A DNA stretch of 64,000 bases, taken from assembly GCA_024278755.1 (NCBI GenBank), contig JAJRSO010000063.1:100224-164223 (forward strand), read 5' to 3'. Below the pieces are notes generated by a model. The model saw only the letters and a list, made by a program, of their open reading frames with translations. It searched no databases and had not been told where the DNA came from. The position numbers and the translations under genes are program-made. Positions 55,801 through 61,737 of this stretch are shown one piece after another (position 1 is the first letter of the stretch; each line of letters begins with the position of its first letter). This stretch comes from Calditrichota bacterium (GTDB lineage: Bacteria > Calditrichota > Calditrichia > Calditrichales > Calditrichaceae).

Positions 55801-57398
55801 TACCAATCGGTCAGCCTATTGATAACGTAAAAGCCTATATTCTGGACGCCCATTTACAGGAACTTCCGGCAGGTCTGCCGGGCGGTTTGTATCTGAGCGG
55901 CCCCGGTTTGGCCCGCGGTTATCTGAATCGTCCCGATTTAACCGCAGAAAAATTTATCCCTAACCCGTTTTCAACGGAGGCCGGAGAGCGGCTGTACCGC
56001 AGTGGCGACCTGGCAAGGCGCCTTTGGAATGGCGAACTGGAATTTTTAGGCCGTGAAGATCAGCAGCTTAAAATCCGCGGTTTTCGTGTGGAACCGGGCG
56101 AAATAGAATCGGTATTGCTGCGGCAGAACGGAATTAAAAATGCGGTGGTCGATGCGGTGCAGGAAAAATTAGCAGCCTGGATTATTGTCTCCGAACCGCA
56201 AAATTTTAATATGGAAACCCTGCGTTCCGCTTTATCTGCGGAACTTCCTGAATATATGATTCCATCGTCCATTCAGGTCTTGGACAAGATTCCGCTCACC
56301 CCTAACGGCAAAGTAAACTATCGCGCTCTACCCGAACCGTCCTTTGATGAAGCGGCGGCCAAGGCAGAATTTATTATACCGCGCACAACGCTGGAAGGAC
56401 GTTTGGCAGATATCTGGAAAGACATTCTGGGAACAAAAAAAATAGGCGTTCGGGACAACTTTTTTGAATTAGGCGGGCACTCCCTGTTGGCCATGCGTCT
56501 GCTTACAAGCATAGAAAAACAATTGGATAAGGATATTAATCTGGTTAGCTTTTTTCAAGATCCGACCATAGCGCATATGGCAAAAATGATTGAGGACGAA
56601 GCCGAATTCGAAACGGGGGCCAGTTTAATCCGCCTGCGTAAAGGAGACGAAAGACAAGCGCTTTATTTTGTACATCCCTCTGGCGGTGCTGTGCACCACT
56701 ACAGAGAGTTAGCCCAAACACTCGAAACAGACCGGGCTGTATTTGGTATTCAGGCACAGGGTCTGGACGGAAAAATGGAATTGCACAAGACTATCGAAGA
56801 TATGGCATCCGCTTATATAGAGACGATCCGTGAAAAACAACCGCAAGGTCCCTATCTGCTCGCCAGCTGGTCATTGGGCTCGATTATTGTGCACGAAATG
56901 GCCCGCCAGTTAGAACAGATGGGGCAAAAAACAGCTCTGCTAATTCAACTGGATCAAACCCCTTTTATTACACACGACACACCTAAAGATACGGCCGAGA
57001 TGCTGGCCAATATGTTTAAGCGTTATTTTAAGGTAGATCAGGCATATCTGCGCACACTGAGTGAAGATGAACAGTTTAAAGTGATAATAAAAAAAGCAAA
57101 AAAACACAAAGCGATCCCCCGTTTTATCCGTCTGGCAGATTTCAAACGCTATATACTGGTCAATGAAACACAAATTCAGGCCTGGCTGCAATATACAGCC
57201 AAACCGTATTCGGATACCATTGTGTTGTTCCGCTCCGAAGAAAACCGTAACGCAGCGGAAGCGGATTTAGGCTGGAAAAAAATTACGGCTGGTGTTGACA
57301 TTGTAGATGTCCCGGGAAATCACATTACGATGCTCCAGGAACCACATCTGAAACAGGTTGCCATGGAGATAAGTAAACGGCTAAACGGACTCGTGTAA
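43827..57398 (+). CDS. NRPS subunit 7, four C-A-PCP modules plus terminal thioesterase
   Basis: 4523 residues, the terminal subunit. Acidic head (FDNENTADDSFEED). Module 1: C 28-460, A 480-985 with TSGSTGKAKG and SFGLTEA, code DVGEIGSIDK, the known Orn code; carrier Ser near 1041. Module 2: C 1098-1530 (HHIISDNWS), A 1550-2045, EYGPTET, code DATKVGEVGK, Asn/Asp-like (compare DLTKLGEVGK); carrier near 2108. Module 3: C 2165-2600, A 2620-3105, code DASTVAAVCK, a Tyr code; carrier near 3166. Module 4: C 3220-3650, A 3670-4150, GYGPTEN, code DAETVAGVCK, not assigned; carrier near 4219. All C domains keep HHxxxD. Thioesterase 4270-4523: Ser4349 in ASWSLGS (the usual first Gly of GxSxG is Ser), Asp4376, His4499 in GNHITM. 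It releases the peptide by hydrolysis or cyclisation; which one is not visible. Shine-Dalgarno AAGGGA. No epimerase is present. Confidence 0.96.
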   Translation: MKDPVTPELEFDNENTADDSFEEDVYIFPASFGQKRFWFLDQFEPNSPYYNIPSAFRLKGAFDAPVFKKAVQEIFDRHETLRTTFEAIDGEPMQVVQPQFQINIPEIDLQSLEPDDRENELQRLAVKEARTPFNLAKGPLTRVTILKAAENDHTILLTMHHIISDGWSMGVLIAEITALYGAFLEQKPSPLAELPIQYGDFAEWQAEYLQGDVLQKQLTYWEKALGNNPPVLELPSDRPRPLVQTNVGASLTRTIPRHLSQRLNEFSRSAGGTMFMTLMAAFNVVLARYSGQYDISIGTPIAGRTRKETEGLIGLFINTLVMRTQFYDNPSFRELWQRMRQTSLGAFENQDIPFELLVDKLQPDRDMSYPPLFQVMFILQNAPVKAHQVNTELSMEMLTVDMGTSTFDLTLSLSESTEGISVSAEYNTDLFDSSTIERLLSHYIQVLDNAILNPDLRVSEIPLLSSEEEYRILKEWNNTARERDRSLCIHRLFEKQAIETPGATAVVHLDHKETYGELNKQANQIAHYLQKKGAGPEIKVGVMADKSVQLPAIVLGVLKAGSAYLPLDPGYPEDRLKYMLEDAGISILVTFASGASLVTGYTGNIVVLDDEWKEISKEPVTNPESAVSAENLAYMIYTSGSTGKAKGTMVRHSGLVNVYSAWEETYELKTKCRSHLQMASFSFDVFSGDWTRALCSGGKLVLVPRDMLLEAEQLFDYMTREQVTIGEFVPAVLRNLIDYVEQNGKTLRQFRCLIAGSDIWYAGEYKAFKSFTGADTRLINSFGLTEATIDNSWFETNDLNIPSDRLVPIGKPFANMAMYILDEFLQPVPPGVRGELFVGGESLARGYFKRPDLTAERFLPNPFSRTAGERMYRTGDMARYLPDGNVEFLGRADTQVKLRGFRIELGEIESALTEFESIKDAVVILREDDPGDKRLAAYYVPETDADPTSLEMRAFLSEKLPEYMVPSAFVWMESIPLTPNGKVDRRSLPKPDADVLMKEMEAEYIAPRTPEEEGVAAIFSKLLNVEKVGATHNFFLLGGHSLLATQLVSRFKDTFKVEIPLRVVFETPTVAGIAHAVEAASVSTGRVQAPPIVPVNRDQELPLSFAQHRLWFLDRLEPNSPFYNIPENYRIKGPLNPVILQQTVNEIIRRHEILRTGFYTVDGKPLQQIRENLEIEIPLTDLSHLQKEDREKQAAYIIKQRNLEPIPLDRLPLFRFELIRLTPNEHIACLVIHHIISDNWSTHVLMSEIGVIYDSFVRGDVSPLPPLPIQYADFAHWQRNWLSGAVLEQQLAFWKRQLEGSPPVLEMPKDRPRPAVQTFDGSFKTKQLSAELSRRIKALSGEEGATLFMTLLAAFSTLLYRWSGQDDINIGTPIANRNHPEIESLIGFFVNTLVLRVHLDGRPSFRSLIQRTKEIALNAYAHQDLPFEKIVEAVDPERNMSHSPLFQVMFALQSSQASGMVPSGRSDISIEPVEAHSATAKFDLTMFVVEENNRLGAALEYNTDLFDGSTIEKMLAHFERLLTAMTEAPDQPIELLPMISETERQKLLTDWNAKAQTPVFTETIFQLFERQAAEFPSNIAIEFEGSRFSYEETNRLANQLARFLKTKNVAPDVTVGLAVERSPQMIIAILAILKAGGAYVPIDIHYPQDRLQYIMEDSGITLVITTSTAATRLPAHSAEDILLDRDQAEIEKMGDGNLNVTVNEENLAYMIYTSGSTGKPKGTLITHRGLSHYLNWCYAAYPLAEGRGSLVHSTLSFDATVTAVFTPLLTGRTITLIPEDTGLEALGFALLKYKDFNIVKITPAHLELLGSQISPKEASGLSRAFVIGGENLTAPQIEFWQKYAPQTKLFNEYGPTETVVGCVVYEASQWQGRGSVPIGKAIYNTPVYILDDYLQPVPAGVPGELYISGSGVARGYLNRPDLTAASFMPDPYSAIPGSRMYKTGDLVKYLQNGNMEFIRRADEQVKIRGYRIEPGEIESVLLQNPEIDDAVVIVREDVAGDKRLVSYLVPAEDKEINFSDIRQQLKAVLPDYMIPASSVLMDKIPLTANGKVDRRALPKPGREALAAEIEYTAPSTEEEQKLAALWRELLQIDTIGIHDNFFELGGHSLLVTQLVSRIRDAFGIELPLKDIFEAPTIATLLLKIEMGHSAFSAPSLTSGVRPEHIPLSFAQQRLWFLDQLSPGNPFYNIPSAMRIKGALNPEVLESALHQIAMRHESLRTTFKAKDGKPEQIIAAESDFKLRTIDLSDSETSERERKIRLLIDEDTAKPFKLDKGPLFRVHLIKAAPEDHVLLFNIHHIISDGWSTNVLIRELSVLYEAFLRGAGSPLPELKIQYADYAIWQRSWLKDEILSEQLQYWKEAIGVNPPVLNLPLDYPRPAVQTFDGAVHQAPLGSSLSEATAELGRKHGATLFMTLLAAFQAFLHRYSSQDEILTGSPIAGRSHSETEALIGFFVNTIVLKADFSQPLSFSSLLAQTKERTLQAYAHQEIPFEQLVDELQPERSMSHSPLFQVMFVLQNTPGSAQNATANGTGPMAMEALDSNMKTAKFDLTLMIVENADGLWAEFEYNTALFKAETIKAMMEQFIFFLTELTRHPQMDINAFSLLDPNSKQKLLLKWKQPPAALQEPALIQRWFEQRAQQTPDAIAVSYKGSKLTYGELNRTANRLAHFLRKKGIGPEQLTGISLNRSPEMVTALLGVLKAGGVYVPIDPAYPQERIRFILEDSGISLLLTQNKLRDIFKRFPLETIALDRQRQLFENEKPENPPLISHPENAAYMIYTSGSTGKPKGTVIQHRSLCNLTRFQIKDFQLGENSRALQFASFSFDASVSEIFTTLISGATLYLADRNDLMPGSGLVHLLRDNKISVVTLPPSVSGLLKEELFPDLKTLVSAGEACPPDIAAHWAQGRRFINAYGPTENTVCASSFAVDSEISAARVPIGRAIDNVRLYVLDRKGNLLPPGVPGELHIGGMSLARGYFNRPDLTAEKFIPNPFSDTEGERLYRTGDLVRSDENGIIEFLGRVDQQVKIRGFRIEPGEIEQVLKTFKGVQNAIVMVREDIPGSPVLAAYLVLQTGKAMENTDFYSLCAEHLPDYMVPAAFIVLDEIPLTSNGKVDFRSLPKPDFEQLSEEDIFTAPRSEDEQALTDIFCELLNLTEVSVTRSFFTLGGHSLLAAQLASRIRDVFDIEIPLITIFEAPTIAGLTLQIEQLRSVHGGRSLPPLQPVARTESLPLSFAQQRLWFLDQLAPDNATYNIPAALKFTGPFDFSVFKESLAEIIKRHESLRTTFGTENGMPVQNIKETLNPEPVYEDLSHLEPETRNKQAELLAGEDAAEPFDLEIGPLFRTKIIKLDENEHVILFNMHHIISDGWSVSVLIREFSQLYDALSKGYQAQLPALPVQYADFAHWQRSWLKDEILDEQIQFWKDTIGLNPEPLQLHEDYSRPAVQTFNGSSISVSIPAALSSQIKKLSQNEGTTLFMFLSAAFQTLLHRYSGQETILIGSPIAGRNQSEIENLIGFFVNNLVLKGDFSEDPSFRTLLQQTRKNILHSYSHQDLPFEQLVEILQPERDMSRSPIFQVMFVMQNTPMGNMELSDVKIEAVEADQKAAKYDLSLIMMETGETLFAEFEFNTDLFRQETIRQMLNHFEALLNAIVLNPDIPVSNLSIADKETLTQCSEKWNATECPFPDTHTIQQVFEKQAEQTPEKAAVCFNGNCLNYRELNEKANRLAHFLRQKGVVPETIVAISVARSFDMLIGLLGILKAGGVYLPLDPAYPQDRLQYIFKDANVRLLLTQDLFAEQFKLADVQTIVFENMGKALKKQSAENPPNVTDAQNLAYIIYTSGSTGKPKGTMLQHRGLCNLTNALAKQYRVSEESRNLQFASFSFDASVEEIFTALTQGATLYLIERDVLLSGTGLSAMLTENKITNATLPPSLLAVLKPEDFPNLKNVVSAGEACPKEIAEKWAEGRHFVNGYGPTENTVCSTTFTVREPVSGKTVPIGQPIDNVKAYILDAHLQELPAGLPGGLYLSGPGLARGYLNRPDLTAEKFIPNPFSTEAGERLYRSGDLARRLWNGELEFLGREDQQLKIRGFRVEPGEIESVLLRQNGIKNAVVDAVQEKLAAWIIVSEPQNFNMETLRSALSAELPEYMIPSSIQVLDKIPLTPNGKVNYRALPEPSFDEAAAKAEFIIPRTTLEGRLADIWKDILGTKKIGVRDNFFELGGHSLLAMRLLTSIEKQLDKDINLVSFFQDPTIAHMAKMIEDEAEFETGASLIRLRKGDERQALYFVHPSGGAVHHYRELAQTLETDRAVFGIQAQGLDGKMELHKTIEDMASAYIETIREKQPQGPYLLASWSLGSIIVHEMARQLEQMGQKTALLIQLDQTPFITHDTPKDTAEMLANMFKRYFKVDQAYLRTLSEDEQFKVIIKKAKKHKAIPRFIRLADFKRYILVNETQIQAWLQYTAKPYSDTIVLFRSEENRNAAEADLGWKKITAGVDIVDVPGNHITMLQEPHLKQVAMEISKRLNGLV

Positions 57399-57461
57399 AT
57401 TTACTGGAAACAACTCAATGGATTTATTAAATTTAGGCTTTAACAAAGCCGATGAAGGAAT

Positions 57462-58889
57462 ATGGAAAAAGCTTCAATAGAAAAACCTAAAAAAATCAAA
57501 TCACTTGCCAAAGACACGCGCTTGTTTAACAGAAATTTTTTACTCCTGTGGCAGGGACAACTTGTCAGCCGTCTTGGCACTCAGGTCTATTCAATCGTTA
57601 TTGCACTTTGGTTAAAACATACTCTTGAGGCTTCCGGTTCCGCCGGCTCGCTGGTTGGTTCGTTTTTTATGCTTAGCGCAATCCCGATGGTTTTGTTCAG
57701 TGCATTCGGCGGCGCCGTTGCCGATCGTTTTTCGAGGAAAAAAATTATTTTATACGGCGATATATTTAGCGGTATCATTGTAACCTCGCTCGGTCTGTTT
57801 TTATTCTATTCGCAAGCCGGCGGAAGCCTGGCCATTGGCGCAGTTTTTGTTGTTGGTATTTCCTTATCCACCATTGGCGCTTTCTTCGGGCCGGCTATTT
57901 CTGCATCGGTTCCGGATATGGTTCCCGAAGACAAACTACCGGCAGCCAATTCGATGGGACAACTCTCGCAAAAGATATCTGTGTTTTTCGGCCAGGGACT
58001 GGGCGTTCCGCTCATGCATCTGCTGGGTTTACCCTTACTGGTTATTATTAACGGGATAACATATCTGGTATCGGCATTTAGCGAATCTTTTATTACAATT
58101 CCGCAAATCATTCCCGATAAGATGAAGGGATATGCGGAGTACTACGAGGCATTTAAGAGCGACCTAAAAGAAGGTTTGCGGTATATATGGAAGAATGCCG
58201 GTCTTAAAAAACTGTTATTTTCATCGGTAATTCTTAATTTTTTAACCATGCCAATCATCATTTTGCTAATGTTTTATGTGGAAGATTTTCTTGGCGTTTC
58301 TTCCAATTGGTATGGTTTTTTACTGGCAATATATGGCATCGGCGCGTTAACCGGTTTTACCGGAGCGGGTATTATTAAACTGAAGGGGCACAGAAGAACC
58401 CGTTTCTTAATTACCTTTATGCTGCTGGAACCGATGGGATATATTTTAATGACCTATGTAGCATCTCCGTTTCAGGCAGCCGGTCTCTTTTTTATCGGCG
58501 GCATGTTTAATGGTTTTGTGATGGTTAATATTACAACCATCTTGCAATTGACAACGCCTACCAATATCCGTGGAAGAGTGTTTGGCGCATTAACCACAAT
58601 CGCCGCCAGTACCGCTCCGTTTGGAATGGGACTGGGCGGATTTCTGTACGATATACTCGATCAAAATATTGCTTTAATTTATATCTCATCGGGAATACTG
58701 ATGTTCTTACTGGTCACTTCGTTTGCCTTTAGTAAAGATTTTCGCAATTTCATTGCGTTTGATATTGAAGAGGTTGAGCCCAGTGGGTTTACATATAATA
58801 TGCGTTATCTAAAAGAAGATGAAATTGTAATGACCCAAAAAGAAGTTTATTTAGAATACCAGATACAAAAACCAAGGAGCGAATTATGA
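57462..58889 (+). CDS. MFS transporter, probable peptide exporter
   Basis: 475-residue integral membrane protein of the major facilitator superfamily, closest by eye to the EntS-like group (MFS_3) often found beside NRPS genes. Seen: start of the first helix with FLLLWQGQLVSRLGTQ, the loop 2-3 motif GGAVADRFSRKK, about 12 hydrophobic segments up to residue ~425, and a hydrophilic C-terminal tail of about 50 residues. It begins 63 bp after subunit 7, with GAAGGA just upstream, and its end overlaps the MbtH-like gene by 4 bases (ATGA), so it heads the accessory operon. Role inferred from context: export of the finished peptide and self-protection. Substrate cannot be told from sequence. Confidence 0.9.
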   Translation: MEKASIEKPKKIKSLAKDTRLFNRNFLLLWQGQLVSRLGTQVYSIVIALWLKHTLEASGSAGSLVGSFFMLSAIPMVLFSAFGGAVADRFSRKKIILYGDIFSGIIVTSLGLFLFYSQAGGSLAIGAVFVVGISLSTIGAFFGPAISASVPDMVPEDKLPAANSMGQLSQKISVFFGQGLGVPLMHLLGLPLLVIINGITYLVSAFSESFITIPQIIPDKMKGYAEYYEAFKSDLKEGLRYIWKNAGLKKLLFSSVILNFLTMPIIILLMFYVEDFLGVSSNWYGFLLAIYGIGALTGFTGAGIIKLKGHRRTRFLITFMLLEPMGYILMTYVASPFQAAGLFFIGGMFNGFVMVNITTILQLTTPTNIRGRVFGALTTIAASTAPFGMGLGGFLYDILDQNIALIYISSGILMFLLVTSFAFSKDFRNFIAFDIEEVEPSGFTYNMRYLKEDEIVMTQKEVYLEYQIQKPRSEL

Positions 58890-59101
58890 GCCGTGACGAA
58901 CGTGAAGACAAAACCATTTATAAAGTCGTGCTGAACCATGAAGAACAGTATTCAATCTGGCCAGCCGACCGTGAAAATGCCTTAGGCTGGAAAGACGAAG
59001 GCACTACCGGTACAAAAGAAGAATGTCTTGCGCATATTAAAGAAGTGTGGACCGATATGCGTCCGTTAAGTCTTCGAAAAAAAATGGAAGAAGCGGAGTG
59101 A
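58886..59101 (+). CDS. MbtH-like protein
   Basis: 71 residues. It has the family signature: NHEEQYSIWP, LGWKDEG, CLAHIKEVWTDMRPLSLR, with the conserved tryptophans and the TDMRPxSLR end. MbtH-like proteins bind the A domains of NRPSs and help them fold or activate amino acids; one copy can serve several subunits. It overlaps the upstream MFS gene (ATGA) and its stop overlaps the probable GTG start of the thioesterase gene (GTGA), so all three are translationally coupled. Confidence 0.97.
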   Translation: MSRDEREDKTIYKVVLNHEEQYSIWPADRENALGWKDEGTTGTKEECLAHIKEVWTDMRPLSLRKKMEEAE

Positions 59102-59856
59102 AGCCATCCTGGATTATTAAGCCCAGGCCACGATCTGATGCAAAACTAAAACTAATCTGTCTTCCCTTTGCGGGCGGAGGAAGCAGCAGTTTCCGCAATT
59201 GGGCGCCGCTGCTTCCGGCGCAAATGGAACTGCTTACGATAGAAATTCCGGGACGGGGTCAGCGACTTAGCGAACCGCTTCGTACCCGAATAGACGATCT
59301 TATTCCAGATATCGCCTCTGCACTGCTTAATGAGCTAGACAGGCCGTTTGCTATCTTCGGTCATAGCATGGGCACACTTCTGGGTTTTGAACTGACGCAC
59401 TACCTGCGCGAACAATATGGGAAGGAACCGGTTTATCTCTTCTTTTCAGGACGAGGTGCGCCCGGCTTACCCAGTACCGAAGCGCCCATTCATCAATTAT
59501 CAAAAGATGATTTTATACGTCAGATTAAAGAATATAACGGAACGCCAAAGGAAGTGCTCGAGCACAAAGAACTAATGGATTTAATGATTCCGATATTGAG
59601 GGCAGATTTTGAAGTATGTGAGACCTATACATATAGCGAACGGCCATCTTTTAATTGTCCGATTACCGCCTTTGGCGGATTGCAGGATAAAGGAGCGCCA
59701 AAAGATTATATGCAGGCTTGGGAAAAACATACCAGTGGTATTTTTAACCTGCGTTTATTTCCCGGCGGACATTTTTTTCTGTTGGAACATACACCAACAT
59801 TGATACAAAGTTTGCTGCGTGATATAAACAAATTATTAACCCCTTCGATATTTTAA
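59098..59856 (+). CDS. Type II thioesterase (GrsT-like alpha/beta hydrolase)
   Basis: Stand-alone editing thioesterase that removes wrong acyl groups from carrier domains. I choose GTG at 59098, which overlaps the MbtH stop as GTGA, giving 252 residues, the usual family length. The ATG at 59047 is in frame but would overlap MbtH by 55 bases and add 17 residues of unlikely sequence. Seen: LPFAGGGSSSFRNW near the N-terminus (the oxyanion region), nucleophile Ser90 in GHSMG, Asp197 in GGLQDKGAP, His225 in PGGHFF. It sits between MbtH and the phosphopantetheinyl transferase, 5 bp from the latter. Confidence 0.95.
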   Translation: MKPSWIIKPRPRSDAKLKLICLPFAGGGSSSFRNWAPLLPAQMELLTIEIPGRGQRLSEPLRTRIDDLIPDIASALLNELDRPFAIFGHSMGTLLGFELTHYLREQYGKEPVYLFFSGRGAPGLPSTEAPIHQLSKDDFIRQIKEYNGTPKEVLEHKELMDLMIPILRADFEVCETYTYSERPSFNCPITAFGGLQDKGAPKDYMQAWEKHTSGIFNLRLFPGGHFFLLEHTPTLIQSLLRDINKLLTPSIF

Positions 59857-59861
59857 ATCAA

Positions 59862-60599
59862 ATGTCTATCTTAAAGAACTGGCTGCCCTTTGCTTCCTGT
59901 GGTTTTACATTAAATGACGAAGTGCATGTCTGGCGGGTTTCATTTACAATGTCTCCCGCACAGATTGCTAAGTACGAAGTATTGCTGAATGGGGATGAAA
60001 TACAACGGGCCAATAAATTCCATTTTGAAAAAGATCGAAACCGGTATGTTATAACCCGCGGGCAACTGCGTTTTTTGTTGGGGAAATACTTAAAACAACA
60101 TGCGGATAGTTTTGATTTTAAATACAATAAATACGGTAAACCGGCCTTAGCCGATTCGGCTCTGCATTTTAATGTATCACATTCACATGAAATGGGGCTG
60201 TTAATCTTTGATCAAAAATATGAGGCGGGAGTGGATATCGAATGGAAGCGTAAGGACTTTGGCGGATTGAAAATAGCCGAACGTTTTTTTTCGTCCGATG
60301 AGATTAATGAATTAAGAAGCCTTCCGTCAAACCAGCAACAACAGGGATTTTTTAATTGCTGGTCACGAAAAGAGGCCTATATAAAAGCAGTCGGAAAAGG
60401 ACTATCCATTCCATTGGCCAGATTCAGTGTAAGTCTGTCGCCCCAAAAGAAAGCCGTGCTTCTTAGCACAATACATGAGCCGCAGAATCTTTATACTTAT
60501 ACGTTATATGATATTTATGCACACCCGGCCTATACCGCCGCTGCAGTTGTACATAAAAGCAGAAAAGATATAAAACTATTTAACGCATCAACCATCTAA
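59862..60599 (+). CDS. Sfp-type 4'-phosphopantetheinyl transferase
   Basis: 245 residues. It transfers phosphopantetheine from CoA to the carrier serines, turning the apo-NRPS into the active form; with 15 carrier domains in this window it is an essential partner. Seen: KPALADSALHFNVSHSH, the metal-binding GVDIE with Asp125 and Glu127, and WSRKEAYIKAVGKG with Glu171, all as in Sfp. Length is typical for the Sfp/Gsp family. It starts 5 bp after the thioesterase stop and is 19 bp from the next gene. No Shine-Dalgarno is obvious, consistent with translational coupling. Confidence 0.95.
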   Translation: MSILKNWLPFASCGFTLNDEVHVWRVSFTMSPAQIAKYEVLLNGDEIQRANKFHFEKDRNRYVITRGQLRFLLGKYLKQHADSFDFKYNKYGKPALADSALHFNVSHSHEMGLLIFDQKYEAGVDIEWKRKDFGGLKIAERFFSSDEINELRSLPSNQQQQGFFNCWSRKEAYIKAVGKGLSIPLARFSVSLSPQKKAVLLSTIHEPQNLYTYTLYDIYAHPAYTAAAVVHKSRKDIKLFNASTI

Positions 60600-60618
60600 A
60601 CTTTTCGGGAAACTAACA

Positions 60619-61704
60619 ATGGAAATTTTATTAGGAATCACATCGGGTAAATGGCTTAAACTTAGTTTGAAAAACGGTTTTCTTTTTAAACCGGCGCTAT
60701 GGCCGGTAAGTCTGAAACTACTATTAATAGGATTACGCAATTCCATTTATGCAAACAAAGAAATAAAAGAATATGAACCCCAGATCCAGGCTACAAAAAT
60801 AACAAAAGCGCCCATTTTTATTTTAGGACACTGGCGTACCGGTACTTCCTTGCTGCACAAATTATTGTCTATGGATCCGCAATTCACATATCCTACCGTT
60901 TTTGACGTGTATAATCCCGAAACATTTTTAACAACCGGAAAGATGCTTGAGCAGCGTCTGGAACGTATGAAGGCAGAGAAACGTCCTATGGATAATATGG
61001 TAGTCAGTTATAAAGATCCCGCTGAAGATGAATTTGCGATAAACACGCTTACCCTAAGGTCACCGTTAATGGGATGGTCCTTCCCGACAAAAGAAGCCTA
61101 TTTTGAAAAATACCTCACTTTGCACGATATTTCGGAGGCAGAACGCCAGGATTGGAAAGAAAAATTTCTTTACTTTTTGAAAAAGCTGACCTTTAAAAAT
61201 AACAGACCACTACTCTTAAAGTCGCCACATCATACCGCCAGAATAAAAACTCTGCTGGAAATTTTTCCGGATGCGAAATTTATCCATATTCGCCGCAACC
61301 CCTATCATACGTTTCGCTCTACGTATAGTTTATATAAAAACACGGTCGCCAATCTCGGTTTCGGAAAGCGGGATATTAACGCTGATATGGAAGCTGTAAT
61401 CAACCGTTTTAAAATAATGTACGAGGTTTTTTTCAAAGAAAAAGACCAAATAAAAGAAGGCCATTTCTTCGAACTTTCCTTTGAAGAACTGGAACAAAAT
61501 TTTAGCGCCGGGATTGAAAAGATTTACAATGGGTTACAGATATCCGGGTTTGAAACCTACGCGCCTATTCTTAAACAATATTTAGACGAACAAAAAGATT
61601 ACAAAAAGAATGTGCACCAACCGATTCCCAACGAATGGAAACAAAAAATCAATGACAAATGGAAATTCTGTTTTGATAAATGGAATTATTCCATCGAACC
61701 TTAA
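60619..61704 (+). CDS. Stand-alone sulfotransferase 1 (Sulfotransfer_3-like)
   Basis: 361 residues. It should move a sulfuryl group from PAPS to an acceptor. Seen: PAPS 5'-loop GHWRTGTS (70-77), LLLKSPHH, and the 3'-phosphate strand IHIRRNPYHTFRS with RRNPY at 225-229. The N-terminus has a moderately hydrophobic stretch (about 25-45) but no convincing signal peptide. It is 19 bp after the phosphopantetheinyl transferase and 33 bp before a paralogue of nearly equal length, clearly in the accessory operon. With two sulfotransferase domains inside subunits 2 and 3, it suggests the product is sulfated, for example on Tyr or on a lipid or hydroxy group. The acceptor is not visible. Confidence 0.88.
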   Translation: MEILLGITSGKWLKLSLKNGFLFKPALWPVSLKLLLIGLRNSIYANKEIKEYEPQIQATKITKAPIFILGHWRTGTSLLHKLLSMDPQFTYPTVFDVYNPETFLTTGKMLEQRLERMKAEKRPMDNMVVSYKDPAEDEFAINTLTLRSPLMGWSFPTKEAYFEKYLTLHDISEAERQDWKEKFLYFLKKLTFKNNRPLLLKSPHHTARIKTLLEIFPDAKFIHIRRNPYHTFRSTYSLYKNTVANLGFGKRDINADMEAVINRFKIMYEVFFKEKDQIKEGHFFELSFEELEQNFSAGIEKIYNGLQISGFETYAPILKQYLDEQKDYKKNVHQPIPNEWKQKINDKWKFCFDKWNYSIEP

Positions 61705-61737
61705 GCCGTCATTGCAAACTTTACTTAAAGGAAAGCC

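Noticed and set aside
27..57398. Long direct DNA repeats between modules
   Set aside because: The similar stretches, for example around the YGPTEC motifs of the two Gln domains, are explained by homologous C, A, carrier and E domains, not by mobile or regulatory repeats.
59047..59856. ATG 59047 as start of the type II thioesterase
   Set aside because: It would overlap the MbtH-like gene by 55 bases in another frame; GTG 59098 gives a GTGA coupled start and the usual family length.
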